NCBI GenBank assembly: GCA_963662155.1
Contig: OY759263.1
Location: forward strand, 31,087,023 to 31,151,022
Length of the DNA stretch: 64,000 nucleotides
DNA from: Lamellibrachia columna
Lineage: Eukaryota; Annelida; Polychaeta; Sabellida; Siboglinidae
Reading direction: 5' to 3'
Shown here: piece after piece, positions 1 to 12,984 of the stretch
Numbering within the stretch: position 1 is the stretch's first letter
How the letters are laid out: every line of letters starts with the position of its first letter
The notes under the pieces: model-generated
Databases searched by the model: none
What the model saw: the letters and a program-made list of their open reading frames with translations, nothing else
What the model was told of the DNA's origin: nothing
Position numbers and translations under genes: made by a program

Positions 1-118
1 AACACATACTTGTCATTGGCTCACTAACACTAACACATGTCATTGGCTCACTAACACTAACACATACTTGTCATTGGCTCACTAACACTAACACATACTT
101 GTCATTGGCTCACTAACA
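1..118. repeat. 31-bp minisatellite, about 4 copies
   Basis: Four tandem copies of a 31-bp unit containing CTTGTCATTGGCTCACTAAC; the second copy lacks 4 bp. The array runs off the left edge of the window, so its full length is unknown. It lies in the NAPRT intron upstream of the first visible exon (264). Confidence 0.9.
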
Positions 119-263
119 CAACTAAATCTTCAGCAGGTTTAATGTGGTTACATACTAGAAGAAATGGAAGAATTGATGTTTCAATGTGTTTTGTTTAAAT
201 CAATTCATGCATTCATTCTGCCTAGGCTTTACAGCCTGTCATTGTTATATAATTGGATTCTAG

Positions 264-1430
264 ACACTGATACGAAAGGGCTCATCAGAAGAAGTCGATT
301 TTGCCAACCTCTGTGAAAGTTGGCGCCACAAGGTAGCGCCAGTGTTAGGTGAGTTGAAAATCTTACAGTTTGAATTAATCTAAGAAACTGCCTGGAGACC
401 TGTAGTCAGTTTGTATGGTACATGCAATTTGGAACTGTTTGTATTCCTGCTTTTAAAAATACTAATACTATACTAATAATTATCATAAAAATATGTATGA
501 GGTATAATTTTGTTGCAACGGAATTAAAACAACTACATCTTATCATGCATGCAAGCTGTTTTTGTCTGGATTTAAGAAAACCTGGAAAACCAAAAATAAA
601 CAGATTTCACCCTGATACTGAATAATCCTGTGTTTAGTGGCTGTATGTTAATCTACCATGACCTTGCATAGAGTCAATAAAGAAATATATTTTAGCTATA
701 ACTCTGCTCTATTTTTTTATTGTAAAGTTGTAATGAACAATTATATGCTGTCCAGAAATGTTCACCATCATGTTTAATCTATAATCTAGATCAATGACAG
801 AAATGTTCACCATCATGTTTAATCTATAATCTAGTAACCATTGATAAATGACAGAAACGCACTGATGGGTACTTAATTTCGGATTATCTTGTTTTATACT
901 GGAAAATTATAGTTTGTTGGCTCAAGTAATCCAAGAAATTTTCGGTATTGTCAAACATTTCCCATTTTGGCCACCAGGTGTCGACAAGGGTCAGATGAGC
1001 GATGGGGAGTTTGCTGCGTTCATGTCGTATGCCATGGCATTCCCCGATGGCTTCCTCTCATTGGTCGACACGTATGATGTCATCAGGTAGGTCGTCAGAA
1101 TCTGCCATGGAACCAGGTTTGTGTAGTATTGGCTATTAAGTTGTATGGTAAGTAAACCATGTGTTTTAATTATGAAGTGTTAAGGCCACGTTGTTTGTGA
1201 AATCTTTATTCACTGCTCATTGTGTTAAGATGTGAAAACTTATTCCAGTTTGTGGCCCAAACATGCAAACATATGCTTTGTTAATTTAAAATGAACCGCC
1301 TAATAGAATCACGTCCGCTGGTTATTAGAAACAGATTCACGAAAAACAATTCATTGTAGAGCAAAATACAAGTTTTTCATGGAAAATCTCCGCTTTTTGA
1401 CTAATAGACTTAGATAGAGACAAACATAAA

Positions 1431-1478
<48 letters not shown>

Positions 1479-1482
1479 CTCA

Positions 1483-1517
<35 letters not shown>

Positions 1518-4500
1518 TACTATTTAATCTGTCATCATTTTTATTGTTATATACAATAAAAAAAATTAAATTGCAAACATTTACATATAAATTGTTTTAT
1601 TAAAATTATAAATGTATCAGTATTTGTTTTATCAAAATTAAACCATTTTAATTAGCAATGACTGTTTTTCAATAGCTCATACTTCCCCACCTTCTTTGCC
1701 AGGAGTGGGGTGCCTAATTTCTGTGCCGTAGGAATGGCCCTGCGTCAACTCGACTACATGCCTGTTGGGATTCGCCTCGACAGTGGAGATCTTGCGTACC
1801 AGTCGGTGGTTGTCCGTGACATGTTCAAGAAAATCGCCACAGCGTACGTAGCAATGGACTATGATCACTTCTCTCACTTCTTTCTTTTGTGCAGGAAAGA
1901 CACAAGTGATGTAATAGTTAGAAAATTGAACTGTCAGTCATGAGGACCGGTGTTTGTATCCTCTTGCTGTCATTTCGAAACTTGTCAGCCTTACTTTGTC
2001 TCAGTTCATTCAACTGTAGCAATAGACAGTTGGCAACACATTAAATATTAAACATTTTAATTGCTCCAACCATACCTTCTCCACCTTGTGTCACATGTTG
2101 GTCATGTGACATGCAAGTAGTGAAGTCGGTCTTACGACGAAGACTTTTGTGAAACCAAGTTTCTTGTTAGGTAAATAAGATATCTAACAAACCAGTCCAA
2201 GAAATCAGAATGTCCATTCATCATTCAATGATTTTAATTGCATGTTTCAGCTTTAACGAGCCTCAGTTTGCAAACCTCCTCATTGTTGCAAGCAACGACA
2301 TCAACGAAGACACAATACATTCACTGAACCAACAGGTGGGGTCCTTCTCTTTAGTCATCATAATTGTAGTAGTTGTTGTAGTCATGGCACCACTTATGGT
2401 AGTCGTAATGGTACAGGTTTCAATAGTTCTTCTGACAGTGACATCTAAACATTACTAAAGGTATGAAGAAGTCTTCTCTGCTGAAATAAACTAAGGCAAA
2501 ACAATTCTTGATCCCCTTAAATTTTGATTAAATTTGGCACATATATTGGGCCAGTTGTTAAAATAATGCATGGCAAATTTTTAATTGTTTTCAATGTTTA
2601 TTTGAAACTTTGCGTGAGTTATTTCATGTGGAATGGACCTAACTATATACTGATCACAGTAGAAGTTTGGCGTAATCTGAATTGGGGTTTCTTGGATGAA
2701 TTGTATCTAAAATTGCCATTTATAAAATCCTACTGTTGTAACCTCGGGTAGCGTGAAGTAGGATACACAATTTTATTTCCCCTTGAAAATAGTAAACGTT
2801 TTAGATACTCCCTTTTTGCATGACATATATAGTATTAAACTTTGGTTTATTTTTTTAGTCTAATATAGGCTAAATGAAATATTAACATGGTTGCAGTTTA
2901 ATTCTGCGTAGCATTGAAAGATGTGTGATATTGTAAATGTTGTCAGGATGATGTATTGAGTGTTGATTATTGATCACATCTGAAGGCCACATGTGTGTGA
3001 TTTACTAACAGCATAGTCGACGCTTAAAAATCTGAGTTTTGTAACCTTTATGCATGGCATGCGTGTGCAAATGCTTGCATGCGCATGTTTATAGACTGAC
3101 ATTCATGTGCAGTGATCATGTGCACAAACATGTTTTGTAGATTTTTTGTGATCCTGAAATCGGTCAAAAATGCTAGAATGCAGCTGAGGCAGTGTTTATG
3201 CTTGTCTTGCCACCTATAGAGACAGACGTATAAATACTGTTATTGTTTTAAATGCATAGAAGTGAAAATTGCACATGATGGCAAAAAATATCAGCATTTA
3301 ATGTTTTTTTATATAATTTATTGTAATTTGCATTGTTGCTGTTTATTGATTTTACACACAACAATGACAAAGTTACTCTGTTGACAATAGAGGCTACTCG
3401 AAATTACCTCAAGTGCCTCTGGTGGATAATTAACAACAATTCATCGACAAACTGTTTGCTGAACAATCGCATAATCGTAAGAGTGTTTAGCCGATCGTAG
3501 TCAATAATGTTTACAGCTGTTTAAAAAAAATGTCGATCTGACATTCAGTTGTGTAATTGTGCACTTGATCAAGCATGCATTGGCATAGATATGCAATAGT
3601 TTTGCCATGTGCCAAAACATTCACTGGAAACATTTTAGGTATTTAATTATACATATTATTCAAACTATGTCAAACATTGAAGGATATAGATATATCACAA
3701 CATGTAATATTAACCGACGAACTGTGTGTAGCACCACAGAAGAAACGTAAACCACATGCATTTCACCAACAACAATCCCAGAATGCTTAGCATTAAGACC
3801 ATCTGTTGATTAAAAACATGCTATTTCGGGTAGCCTCTATTATTAAAATGTTCAAATCTAGCACGTTGCTGTGCAAGATTTCTAGGATGTTGAAGTATTG
3901 TTTGTAAATGCAGATAAATGAAATGTACACAACTAGAATGTGATAATTTTTATATTTGATAAATAACATTTATATTTACCCCACATTCATAATGACATGG
4001 CAGTGTTACTGTTCCGTCAATCATGTTGATGATTGACACATCGCGTGGGTGCTCTTTTCGTGTCATAGACAAACTCCCTTCATGACATTTGGGCCGTCAC
4101 ATTATAGGTTTGACTTCTAATGACAACTGTCTTGTTCTTTTCCTTCAGAAAGTCAGTTTGGGCACCCAGCCTCCACAGGCAAGTAGGCAAACACGTCGCA
4201 AGACACTCTGTGTCATGTGTTTACTATTACGCGGTGCTATCCATCCGGCCGCAAGATGTCCACATTGTAGTACCCGAATGCAGTCTTTGTTAGTTAAATG
4301 AAGAACCAGAATTAGTGAGGGAAACAAACAAAGAACAAAGCTAAGGAAAAAACCAGCCCCTTTTAAGTTTTGAGTTCTTTCAGATTTAGAAATTATTAAC
4401 TGGATTAACATTTCACATTGTGTTGAAAACCCTCATTTTGGTTTGTTTTTTTGTGATCAAAATCTCACCGCTTTAACAAGAATTGCTTAGAAATCTTTAA

Positions 4501-7500
4501 CTGGCTTAACATGTCACAACGCTTTGAAAACCCTAATTTTAGTTGGTTTTGCTCATGATAAAAATATCGTCAGTTTAACAAGAATATTGCACATTACATT
4601 CGGTATTGTCGCTGTAGGTAGTGTTGTGGTAGATAGTGTATGATGATAGCGAGATTCGTTCATTCCTGCCTCTGCATCCGTCAATCCATCACAACAGCTG
4701 TATTGCATTGACATTGCCCTCTGTCAGGTAGTTTGTTGTGCTGCCACTAGGACGGATACAAGTTTTCGATCAGAGAACATAATGTAGTGCAGTAGCAATT
4801 AACATATAAATACGTTTAAATACAAGAAGTAGTTTGTTGTCTTCATTAACCTATGTCATGGATTTTGTAACTTGTTTTAGGCGATTATCGTCATCTTTGT
4901 AAGATATGCCTTTCAAAATGTATAATCTAAATATGTAATCAATGTATGGTACCACGATAATTTAACTATTTTCTACACAATCTATCCTAATCTGAACACA
5001 TCTCCATCTAGGTTGGAGTCAAATACAGTTATTAAATGTAACGATAAATGAATGGAACAAATTGTCTAGTGATTGTATTTATATGCTAGCAGTGTAAATA
5101 CATTAAAAACATTGAAATTGGTGATTGTGGGCAGGTTACATATAGATGAATAATTGTTGGGCTATTGATAAGTCAATGAATTCCTTTTCCACTTGCCATG
5201 TTGGGTTTTTGTTTTGGATGGCAATCTGGTTAATAATAACTAATCAAGCTGCCCCCCCAGCCCTGGTTTGCATGCAGGATTGCCTCTCTGTCTTTTCTTT
5301 GCTCTCCGTTTTACTCGTACCTTGCATAACAATTTTGTAAAATGCTTCTGCAAGAAATCTGTACTCACATCTTGCATGTGCTTTACATTGGTAGCGATGC
5401 ATGAATGATTGCCACGCGTTCTCTTCTCAGGTAATTGGCTCCTCTAGACTCTCCTCTCGTAGCTAACTGCTATATGTGATTAGACGCTTTCAGCACCTGT
5501 ACTGTTTGTAGTTGTAATGAATATAGAGACTGGTTTACACGAACGATTTTTATCCAGTTTGTCAGCTGACATGGTGTCGTGCGATATTGCATGGCAAGGA
5601 TTGGTTACGAGACCGATTAGCGGGGCCAATCTTTGGTACAATTGTGTTTGAGAGAATTGGGACTGATCGCATCAAAGCTCAAATCGGGAGTGGCGTGAGT
5701 CATTATCTAGGTCACAGTGTCTATACATGTCACTCTTGTAAATGCACACACAATTTAATTGACACAGTGTCGCCCATCATATCGGGGCAAAAATCGCTCG
5801 TGTTGACCTGCCTTATAGACTCATGAATTAAGTGCATTTAAGATTAGATGGCTAAATTAAACGCTTGTATTTCAGCGACTGGTGGGTTCTGTGTTGATAT
5901 GTTATTTATCTCTGGGCATTGCTGTTGTGAATGGGCTACTCTGCAATCGGGCGTGTCTGAAAATGTAATAATTTATTTTTATTGCTAGATGTTAGATGGA
6001 CCTTGTCATATTATATTGTATATTTGGATCACGGTTGGCTTGGTATGCATGTGATATTTATGTTTTTAGAAGCAGTGATAATATGGTACTTATTATAATG
6101 TCGTGCAATTTTAGTACTTTCAGAGATGAAAAATAAATCCTTTCAGAGAGACATGTTGTAGTGTCCCTATATCCCTGGCTGTCTGGCATGATCTGGATCA
6201 AATTAATAATTCACCATTTTGTCTCACAAAGGTTTTGTCCCACAAAATGAACAGTTGTGCTTGTGATATTCTGTGCCAAAGCATCCAAATATATTCCAGC
6301 TTCAAATTTATCAAAGTTTGTGTCTTAACGCTGTATTTTATGTAACAAGGAAGTAACATGAAGCACCAGCGTTGGTACAATGAGTTCTTTATTGAACTGA
6401 TACTCAAGTAAATGTGGTAGGGCTGGACAAGGTATGCATTGTTGTGCAGGTGCAATAGTTTGGCAAATAATTGTTCAATGGCCTGATTATTAATGGGTGA
6501 TCTAAAAAAAATGGATGTTCAATGCTACACAAAATTGGTTTCATGGGGTTGGGGGTTGGCAGTTGTTTCATTGGTGTATTTTTTTTTACAAACACAGTTT
6601 ATTTTTTATCACACTTCATAAGGGTACTGGTTTTGAGTGTACATATATTTGTGTTGTAATGGTTGAACACAAACAGTATTTGATGGTTACAGTTGACTGG
6701 CTATAAGATGTAGAATCCGCTACAAGCTCCTATTGTTGCTTTCAACCTTAAGTATTCTTGTATGAGTTCCGGACAGTTTAAATGATGTATGAAGCCTTTT
6801 TCCAGATTACCATCTAAATAATGCTTTTAATGTTCATCATCAGCTGTGATTGTTGTGTTTCCACTCATGTCATTCAATGTCTTTTGGAAGAGACACTAAA
6901 AACCGTTGGTCCCTTCTGTCTGGTGTCTATGCCACGGGAAATAAAAGATCCCATACAGGGAAATGGAAAAAACCTTCCACGGACTCCATGTGCCTCATAG
7001 AGCTGGTCATCTCGATCTCTAATCTCGCTACTACCTCTCAATTTAGCTGTGATCAGCTGTTTAGGGAGTATCTCATCAAGCATCAAGCAGGGCGGACCCG
7101 TTTAAGATATTTTTACAGTATACGTTTCAAAGAAACACCCCAAGGCAACACATATTTGATGCAACTCTGAGTTTTAGTTTCCGGGGATTTAGGCGCAATA
7201 GAAGTTTTCTTCTTATTACTACAATAGAAGATATAGACGTGGTGAATTCGGAGTTTACCGATTAAGTCGTAGTTGTTTAAATAATTCTTAAAAATGGGTG
7301 ATGTACATCTAATTGAGACAATTCGTGGTTCCAGTTTTAACATACAGCAATGAAACACTGTCAGTTGTGTGCATTAATTCTGTCTTACCTACAGGAATGC
7401 TGCACGTTGGCACGTATGAAGAGAATGTTAAAATTTATGTTAACCTTGATCTTCCCACAGGGCCACTCGATAGACTCGTTCGGGATTGGCACACATCTGG

Positions 7501-10500
7501 TGACATGTCAGAAGCAACCAGCACTTGGCTGTGTTTTCAAGGTAGGTGAAAGGTCACTTAATAGGGCGTAGGGTGCAGCTAATACTAAAGCAATTTCATT
7601 CACTCCACGTTGACTCTAAGAACATTGTTTGTTTTAACAGGGGCTTCCATATTTCAATTTGGGACATGAACTTCATTTAAAAGAGTTGCAGAAAACTCAA
7701 TCAGCCTTTTAGTAGAATCAGTATGTTTGGGACGGAATCATATTCTGTTCACGCTGGGTTAAAATGCACTGCGTAATGGAATCATATCTGCCAGTTATTA
7801 GAATAAGATTAACGAAAAACGATTCATTGTAGCACGAAATACGAGGTTTTCCTAGAAAACCTCAAGGCTTTTTGACTTTAGATTGAGTTTTTGACATAAA
7901 ACAATGATACATTGTAAGCCTAGTCATAAAATGATAATACATTGTACAAACAGAAAAATTATTGACTGTAGCCATTGTAATTCTGACAAACCCTCGTCAG
8001 AGAATTTGTCGTTCGAAAATACCAATTTTTTGTGACTGGTAATTCAGTATGGACAAAATAAAACTCACTTCTATATAATTCGGAGTCAATTTATTTGGAA
8101 ATTTGCTTAAATGAATCTTGCTCTTCTGCTCTTGCCTGAAGTGATTCTGTTGTAGCTAGTAGAAGTGAACAAGTGGTATCTACTGTTCTAGTTTAATACT
8201 GTTGTAGCTAGTAGAAGTGAACAAGTGGTATCTACTGTTCTAGTTTAATACTGTTGTAGCTAGTAGAAGTGAACAAGTGGTATCTACTGTTCTAGTTTAA
8301 TACTGTTGTAGCTAGTAGAAGTGAACAAGTGGTATCTACTGTTCTAGTTTAATACTGTTGTAGCTAGTAGAAGTTAACAAGTGGTATCTACTGTTCTAGT
8401 TTAATACTGTTGTAGCTAGTAGAAGTGAACAAGTGGTATCTACTGTTCTAGTTTAATACTGTTGTAGCTAGTAGAAGTGAACAAGTGGTATCTACTGTTC
8501 TAGTTTAATACTGTTGTAGCTAGTAGAAGTGAACAAGTGGTATCTACTGTTCTAGTTTAATACTGTTGTAGCTAGTAGAAGTGAACAAGGTACCTCGAAT
8601 CAAACTCAGCGAGGATGTGGATAAAGTGACAATTCCAGGAAAGAAGCAAGCATACCGACTCTTCGGACATGATGGTAAATAATCAAACTAGTAAACCCTG
8701 TAAAGAGAGAAAGTAGTAGCGATTATTGCACAATTGTTTGTTGTGTAAAAAAGATCTGTCAAAGGCTAGAAAAAGTATGAAAGCCAGTTAAACATTAATA
8801 ATGTAAATTGTATAAACATGAAATATAATAACATATACACACTGTAATGCCTGTTTAATTAGAATTTGTTTATGAATATTTGCATGCTGAGTGCTGAATT
8901 GTGTAGTGATGGTCCTGAGTATTTGACAGATATGTTCACCAACAGAAATATACAATATGGACTGAGATGTGTTAACACTTGTGTGCCAAGGACAAAACCC
9001 TAGGCGCATTCAAAGCCATAGTGCCGAAACTATCACAATAATTTTAATGTAATAAATTTCTCATGTCATTTGTTTATACTTTTATACAGTGCCACAGCAT
9101 ATCACTGTATAATTTGATGCCATATAAATCAATAAACATTATTGGAAAATGCTACGTGTGTCTGTATCAATTAAATGTATTGTCATCTCAGGTAATGCAC
9201 TGGTTGACCTTCTACAAATGCCAGACGAGGAGTCGCCGGAGGACGGCTGTCGAGTTCTGTGCCGCCACCCCTTCCAGGTAAATTTTCTCGTATTGTTCCA
9301 GCCATAGCCATGACGTATTGATTTTACATATTATATCACGAGCCATGATTACCTGAATAGTTCTGCTTAATTTTCCAATTTCTATTTTCGATGGGCTGCA
9401 TTGTCATGTAGATTAGGTTTGACCTTGTCTCAGTTGTTCTTGTGCTTTCCTCATCATGGTGTTAGAAACTGCTTATTTGATTGATGACGTATTGTATTGA
9501 ACACTGTTAAAATATGACCGACGCTTAATATAGCCAGAGCAAATATGCAGATACAAAAAGAGCTGTCTGATAATGCAGTGATTTTTTCCGTAGGTACATA
9601 AGCACTCAGTTAACCATTTCAGTACTACAGCCCTGATCTGTTGTGACCACTGAATACTGCATTCCCAGTGAATATGCAAGAAAATCGACTATATCACTTC
9701 AAGTCAAGATTTCAGCAACAAAAAGCATTTGATGAATAGGAATATTATATATATATATATATTCTGAAAGTACAATAATCGGCGAGTAAAATGAGCCAGA
9801 TCATTTTACATTTCGTTGTCATGGTAACCAGCAATCCAAGATGGCCACCACGATTTCAACGTTTTTGCAGTTGCTGAACGTGGTTGTATGCCAATGTACA
9901 TATTTAATGTAAACTACTCATGTTGATCATGCTACAGGAGTGTGCTATGATGTAAAATACAACATCAAGTACATTTTGTGGAGTATAAGAAAGTGAAAAA
10001 CAAGTGAACAAGTGAAAAACAAGTTATTTATCTGTATTTTATACATATATGACATAAGTGTGTATTTATATATTTGCTAACACATCCATCGCTACTGGAC
10101 CGATTCCAATCAAACTTTGCATGTTGACGGATTCACAGACACCTTTTCCTTCTTACAAAAATCAAACTCCGGCAACGACGCATCATCCAGCATTGATAGT
10201 ACAGTGCGCAGCTCATCCTCAGGGTTTACACCGTCACTTTCAACACTCCCACTGTCAGTGTGCGTTTTGTCTCCGGTTCAGTCGCTAAGTTCACCAACAT
10301 CATTGTTGTTTCGATCGTTGACATCCGACAAAGATTCGTCGCTAAAACTATCAAATAATCTGTCCAAAATATACGGTGGTAAATTGCCAGTAGAAATAAT
10401 GCCGTCCGCCATTGCGGCCATCGTAGATTTTGATAATCATTAAAACCGCAAAAATCTCCGTAGAATGATATTGAGTGATAATCAACGGTTACCGCTACTG

Positions 10501-12509
10501 AATAGCTCATTCATTTGCCATGGCAACTGTATATAACAAGTGGCTTCACTTAGTGGATAATTATGGGTAAAAGCAATTTAAATGTTGAACATAGCCAATG
10601 CCGAAAATTCGGCCTGTCGTACTGTAGAGTCACACACCACACGGCCGGAAATTCGGCCTGTTGTACTGAAATGGTAAATACAACTTATTTGAACTGACTA
10701 AAGCCTTAATCATTTTAACAATTGTTTAATCAAATCTATGAGTTTTGTGGAGAAATACATACTTTTAGTTATCCGTCATTGTAATTTGAAAAGCTCTAAC
10801 ACACAGTTTTCAACTATGATATGTTCTGTTAGTTAACTGATGTTTATGCTGCGCCATTGTGCAATCATAATCCAAATATATGGTCTACTATGCCTTCAGC
10901 TTCCTTCATCTTGTGTTTATGCTCGTCGTTCCAAGAATTAAGTATTTGTATATATTTATTGTTCAACATTTGCAGGAGTCAAAAAGAGCCTATGTGCGAC
11001 CGGCCAAAGTCATGCCCCTGTACAACTGTTTCTGGAAGGGTGGCCAGGTACGAAACACTGTCCTGTATCACCTTCTTAATGTTCCATTAAACAGTGGCCA
11101 CTGGAACTGAAAAATAGATGGCATCTATTGGCAAGCAAGGAGATGACTCGGGCTAGTTTTTTTGTTTGTTCCTGTCTTGTATCAGCTGTGATGGTGAAAA
11201 TATACTGCAGCAATAAAGATTTAAACATGAAGTATGACGTTATTTAATAATTTAGATGTACTTTGAGATTGAAAAGTTATGAGAATTGAGGCATATTATT
11301 TATAGAAACCCCCAACTAGCTCTGTATTAGTGATCATCAGTGCACATTCCCTTGAACCGAGTGTAGATGTGAAGAAGTGCGTCAGTTGGAGGTTCTGATG
11401 GAATCATGTGACTCGTATCTCTGTCAGACTTCAGGGAAAAAGAGGAGAGCGATAACAAGACTACTAATGACATAGGTCTCAGTTTATGTAGAAGTTCTTT
11501 CTTTTGTTAGTTGGTACTATGGGTGAAACATGATGGTTGACACTGCATATATGGCGAGCTACGTCCATGTATTTCAGGTGTGACCTTTGAACTGTGACCT
11601 CTACTTCAGGTGTGTGGACCTCTGCCGTGTCTGCAAGACATCCGACAGCACACGGAGGAGTCGCTGAAGCACATCCGCACTGACCACAAGAGGGCGCTCA
11701 ACCCCACACCATATAAGGTAAGATGGGTGGACGCTTGCATGAGGACAGCTTGCTCTTAACTCCAGTTTAACTTGCTGTCATGACGGGGACAGTTATGACC
11801 GTTCATGATGATACGATTAGCCTCTTGTCCAACCTTTATCCGGATTCAGGACTGACAAAGTATCCTTCCACCCCTGTGAGGGATCTAGCTGGCGGTTGTA
11901 GCTGTAAGCGAGAGCATGAAACACGCACTACAAACTACTCACTACACTACAGCACTAGATGCGTCACTCAGACCCATGTCACCATCTCTCCACTACATTA
12001 ATGTAACATCATTCCTTTGCTGCAGTAATGTAGTAATCTAAGACATCATGTACAATGGACTCGGCTTAATAGAATCGCAGATGACAAACATTTAATGGAA
12101 TAAAATATATTGGCTGGGACGGAATCTTTCGCTACTCCAGCTGTAGTAACAAGTGCCGCTTAAGTTAAACAGTATCCACTGCGCACTGTGTACAACCAAA
12201 CTGATGTATCTAATGTACACCAAACTGATGTATCTAATGTACAACCAAACTGATGTATCTAATGTACAACCAAACTGATGTATCTAATGTACAACCAAAC
12301 TGATGTATCTAATGTACAACCAAACTGATATATGTAATGTGACTCTGTGTCTAACGCACCTTCGATTTGAGATGTATCTGCAAGACAGCAACACGTCTGA
12401 TGTTTAATCCTTTGTCCGTTGTATTCTGCAGGTGTCAGTCAGTGATAAGCTGTACAACTTCATCCATGACTTGTGGCTGGAGAACGCCCCAATAGGAGAG
12501 CTGTCATAG
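264..12509 (+). CDS. NAPRT: Nicotinate phosphoribosyltransferase, 3' ten coding exons (5' end outside window)
   Basis: The family converts nicotinate and PRPP to nicotinate mononucleotide with ATP use, the entry step of the cytosolic Preiss-Handler NAD pathway. Coding exons are 264-348, 978-1086, 1703-1843, 2251-2335, 7461-7541, 8572-8674, 9192-9277, 10976-11047, 11610-11717 and 12432-12509 (TAG). All junctions are GT/AG and every phase joins. The spliced product gives 315 residues; vertebrate NAPRT has about 540, so the N-terminal third is upstream of the window. Visible motifs are LVDTYDV (exon 2), RLDSGDL (visible residues 89-95, substrate/phosphate site) and [10 protein letters not shown] (from visible residue 147, phosphoribosyl-binding region). 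The C-terminal part ends in GELS. Identity rests on recalled similarity to human NAPRT along every exon. Intron 4 (2336-7460) is the largest. The intron before exon 8572 ends in a minisatellite made of copies of its own acceptor. No clear polyadenylation signal was identified. Confidence 0.93.
349..977. other. NAPRT intron, unannotated; short duplication
   Basis: AT-rich intron. The only structure seen is a direct two-copy duplication of about 38 bp (about 757-793 and 800-836, sharing TTCACCATCATGTTTAATC). Confidence 0.6.
1290..1405. repeat. Dispersed repeat, copy 1 (see 7760-7880)
   Basis: Shares a diverged but continuous similarity with 7760-7880, including ACGAAAAAC.ATTCATTGTAG and GGAAAA/GAAAACCTC..GCTTTTTGACT blocks. 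Both lie in NAPRT introns in the same orientation. No coding content or clear termini were found, so the element class is unknown. Confidence 0.5.
1427..1516. repeat. Compound (ACGC)n/(AC)n microsatellite
   Basis: About 14 ACGC units run into CACT units and then a CA run, within the NAPRT intron 1087-1702. Confidence 0.95.
3386..3841. mobile_element. Non-autonomous DNA element (MITE) with 19-bp terminal inverted repeats
   Basis: The left end AATAGAGGCTACTCGAAAT (3386-3404) and the right end (3823-3841) are inverted repeats differing at one position. The 456-bp interior is AT-rich and encodes nothing. No convincing target-site duplication was found, so the superfamily is not assigned. Confidence 0.65.
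6875..7090 (+). mobile_element. SINE fragment with conserved central module
   Basis: Contains GGAAGAGACACTAAAA followed by CCGTTGGTCC, the same module as the tRNA-headed SINE at 36121. A clear tRNA-like head is not visible here, so this is probably a truncated or chimeric copy. Open frames of 70-106 codons across it are most simply SINE sequence. Confidence 0.5.
7760..7880. repeat. Dispersed repeat, copy 2 (see 1290-1405)
   Basis: Second copy of the element at 1290-1405, in the NAPRT intron 7542-8571. It is diverged but collinear. Confidence 0.5.
8147..8589 (+). repeat. 52-bp minisatellite made of a NAPRT intron/exon junction
   Basis: Eight complete 52-bp units begin at 8147 (one with a G-to-T change). 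The ninth, partial unit is the real exon start: the acceptor CTGTTGTAG and the exon's first 18 nt (8572-8589, encoding LVEVNK). Each unit thus contains the same 3' splice site and the same 18 exonic bases, followed by 34 bp of intron-like sequence. Reading on from any upstream copy meets TAG within the unit, so using a decoy acceptor would truncate the enzyme. Confidence 0.92.
9278..10975. other. NAPRT intron with possible DNA-transposon remnant
   Basis: A 1.7-kb intron. It has a short AT run (9749-9764), a possible transposase-like remnant (about 10115-10440) and a short direct repeat GGCCTGT.GTACTG near 10610-10665. Nothing else was recognised. Confidence 0.5.
10115..10440 (-). pseudogene. 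Possible piggyBac-type transposase N-terminal remnant
   Basis: The reverse strand reads from an ATG near 10422 into an acidic, serine-rich stretch ([15 protein letters not shown]), meets one stop codon, and continues as acidic sequence towards 10120. Acidic N-termini of this kind occur in piggyBac-like transposases, but no catalytic region is present. The assignment is weak; it may be an unrelated non-coding open frame. Confidence 0.25.
11115..11335. repeat. Dispersed repeat, copy 1 (see 39420-39605)
   Basis: Shares blocks GATGGCAT..AT.G.CAAGCAA, AATTTAGATG.ACTTT and CC.CCAACTAGC in the same order with 39420-39605. Diverged and non-coding, in a NAPRT intron. Confidence 0.45.
12190..12340. 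repeat. 25-bp minisatellite, about 6 copies
   Basis: Units of AAACTGATGTATCTAATG plus TACAACC in the last NAPRT intron. One further isolated unit lies at 12713-12740, downstream of the NAPRT stop codon. Confidence 0.9.
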
Positions 12510-12984
12510 AACACACCACTGACTGGGAGCCAGTAGTCTCTAAGTCAGTGTGTAGCTGGTATGTGTGATCTGCTACAAGTCCGTATGAGAAACTGTGTTA
12601 CATGCACACATCTAAGTATTCAGTAGAGCATCAGATCTATATTCACTGTTTTCCTGTACTGCAAAGTAACTCCTTCTGGTGCTTTTTTGTGTCAATGACA
12701 AATCGATCAAAAAAACTGATGTATCTAATGTACAACCAAATGTGGAACAAATTAAACAAAATGTATATATATATATATACTTGTATATGTCTATTGTTGC
12801 TTAATAATGCACACTTCACATGAAGTTGGGACTTTGAAGAATAATTTGCTTGGCTGTATTGTATCCAACAGTTCTTTATTTGGAAGGTCCTGATTATAGC
12901 AGACATTTACATAAATTATCATTATGTGACAAAGTATGACTCTGGGTTAAGTGTTGTTTCCTTTAGTGAATCTTATGCTGTCTA

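Larger units (their letters stand above)
2336..7460. other. Large NAPRT intron: MITE, SINE module, otherwise AT-rich
   Basis: A 5.1-kb intron. Recognisable content is a TIR element at 3386-3841 and a SINE-type central module near 6884. The remainder is AT-rich with only short random open frames; no conserved protein or RNA gene was recognised. Confidence 0.6.

Noticed and set aside
6850..7170. 106-codon open frame
   Set aside because: Overlaps the SINE module shared with 36235 and has no recognisable protein similarity.
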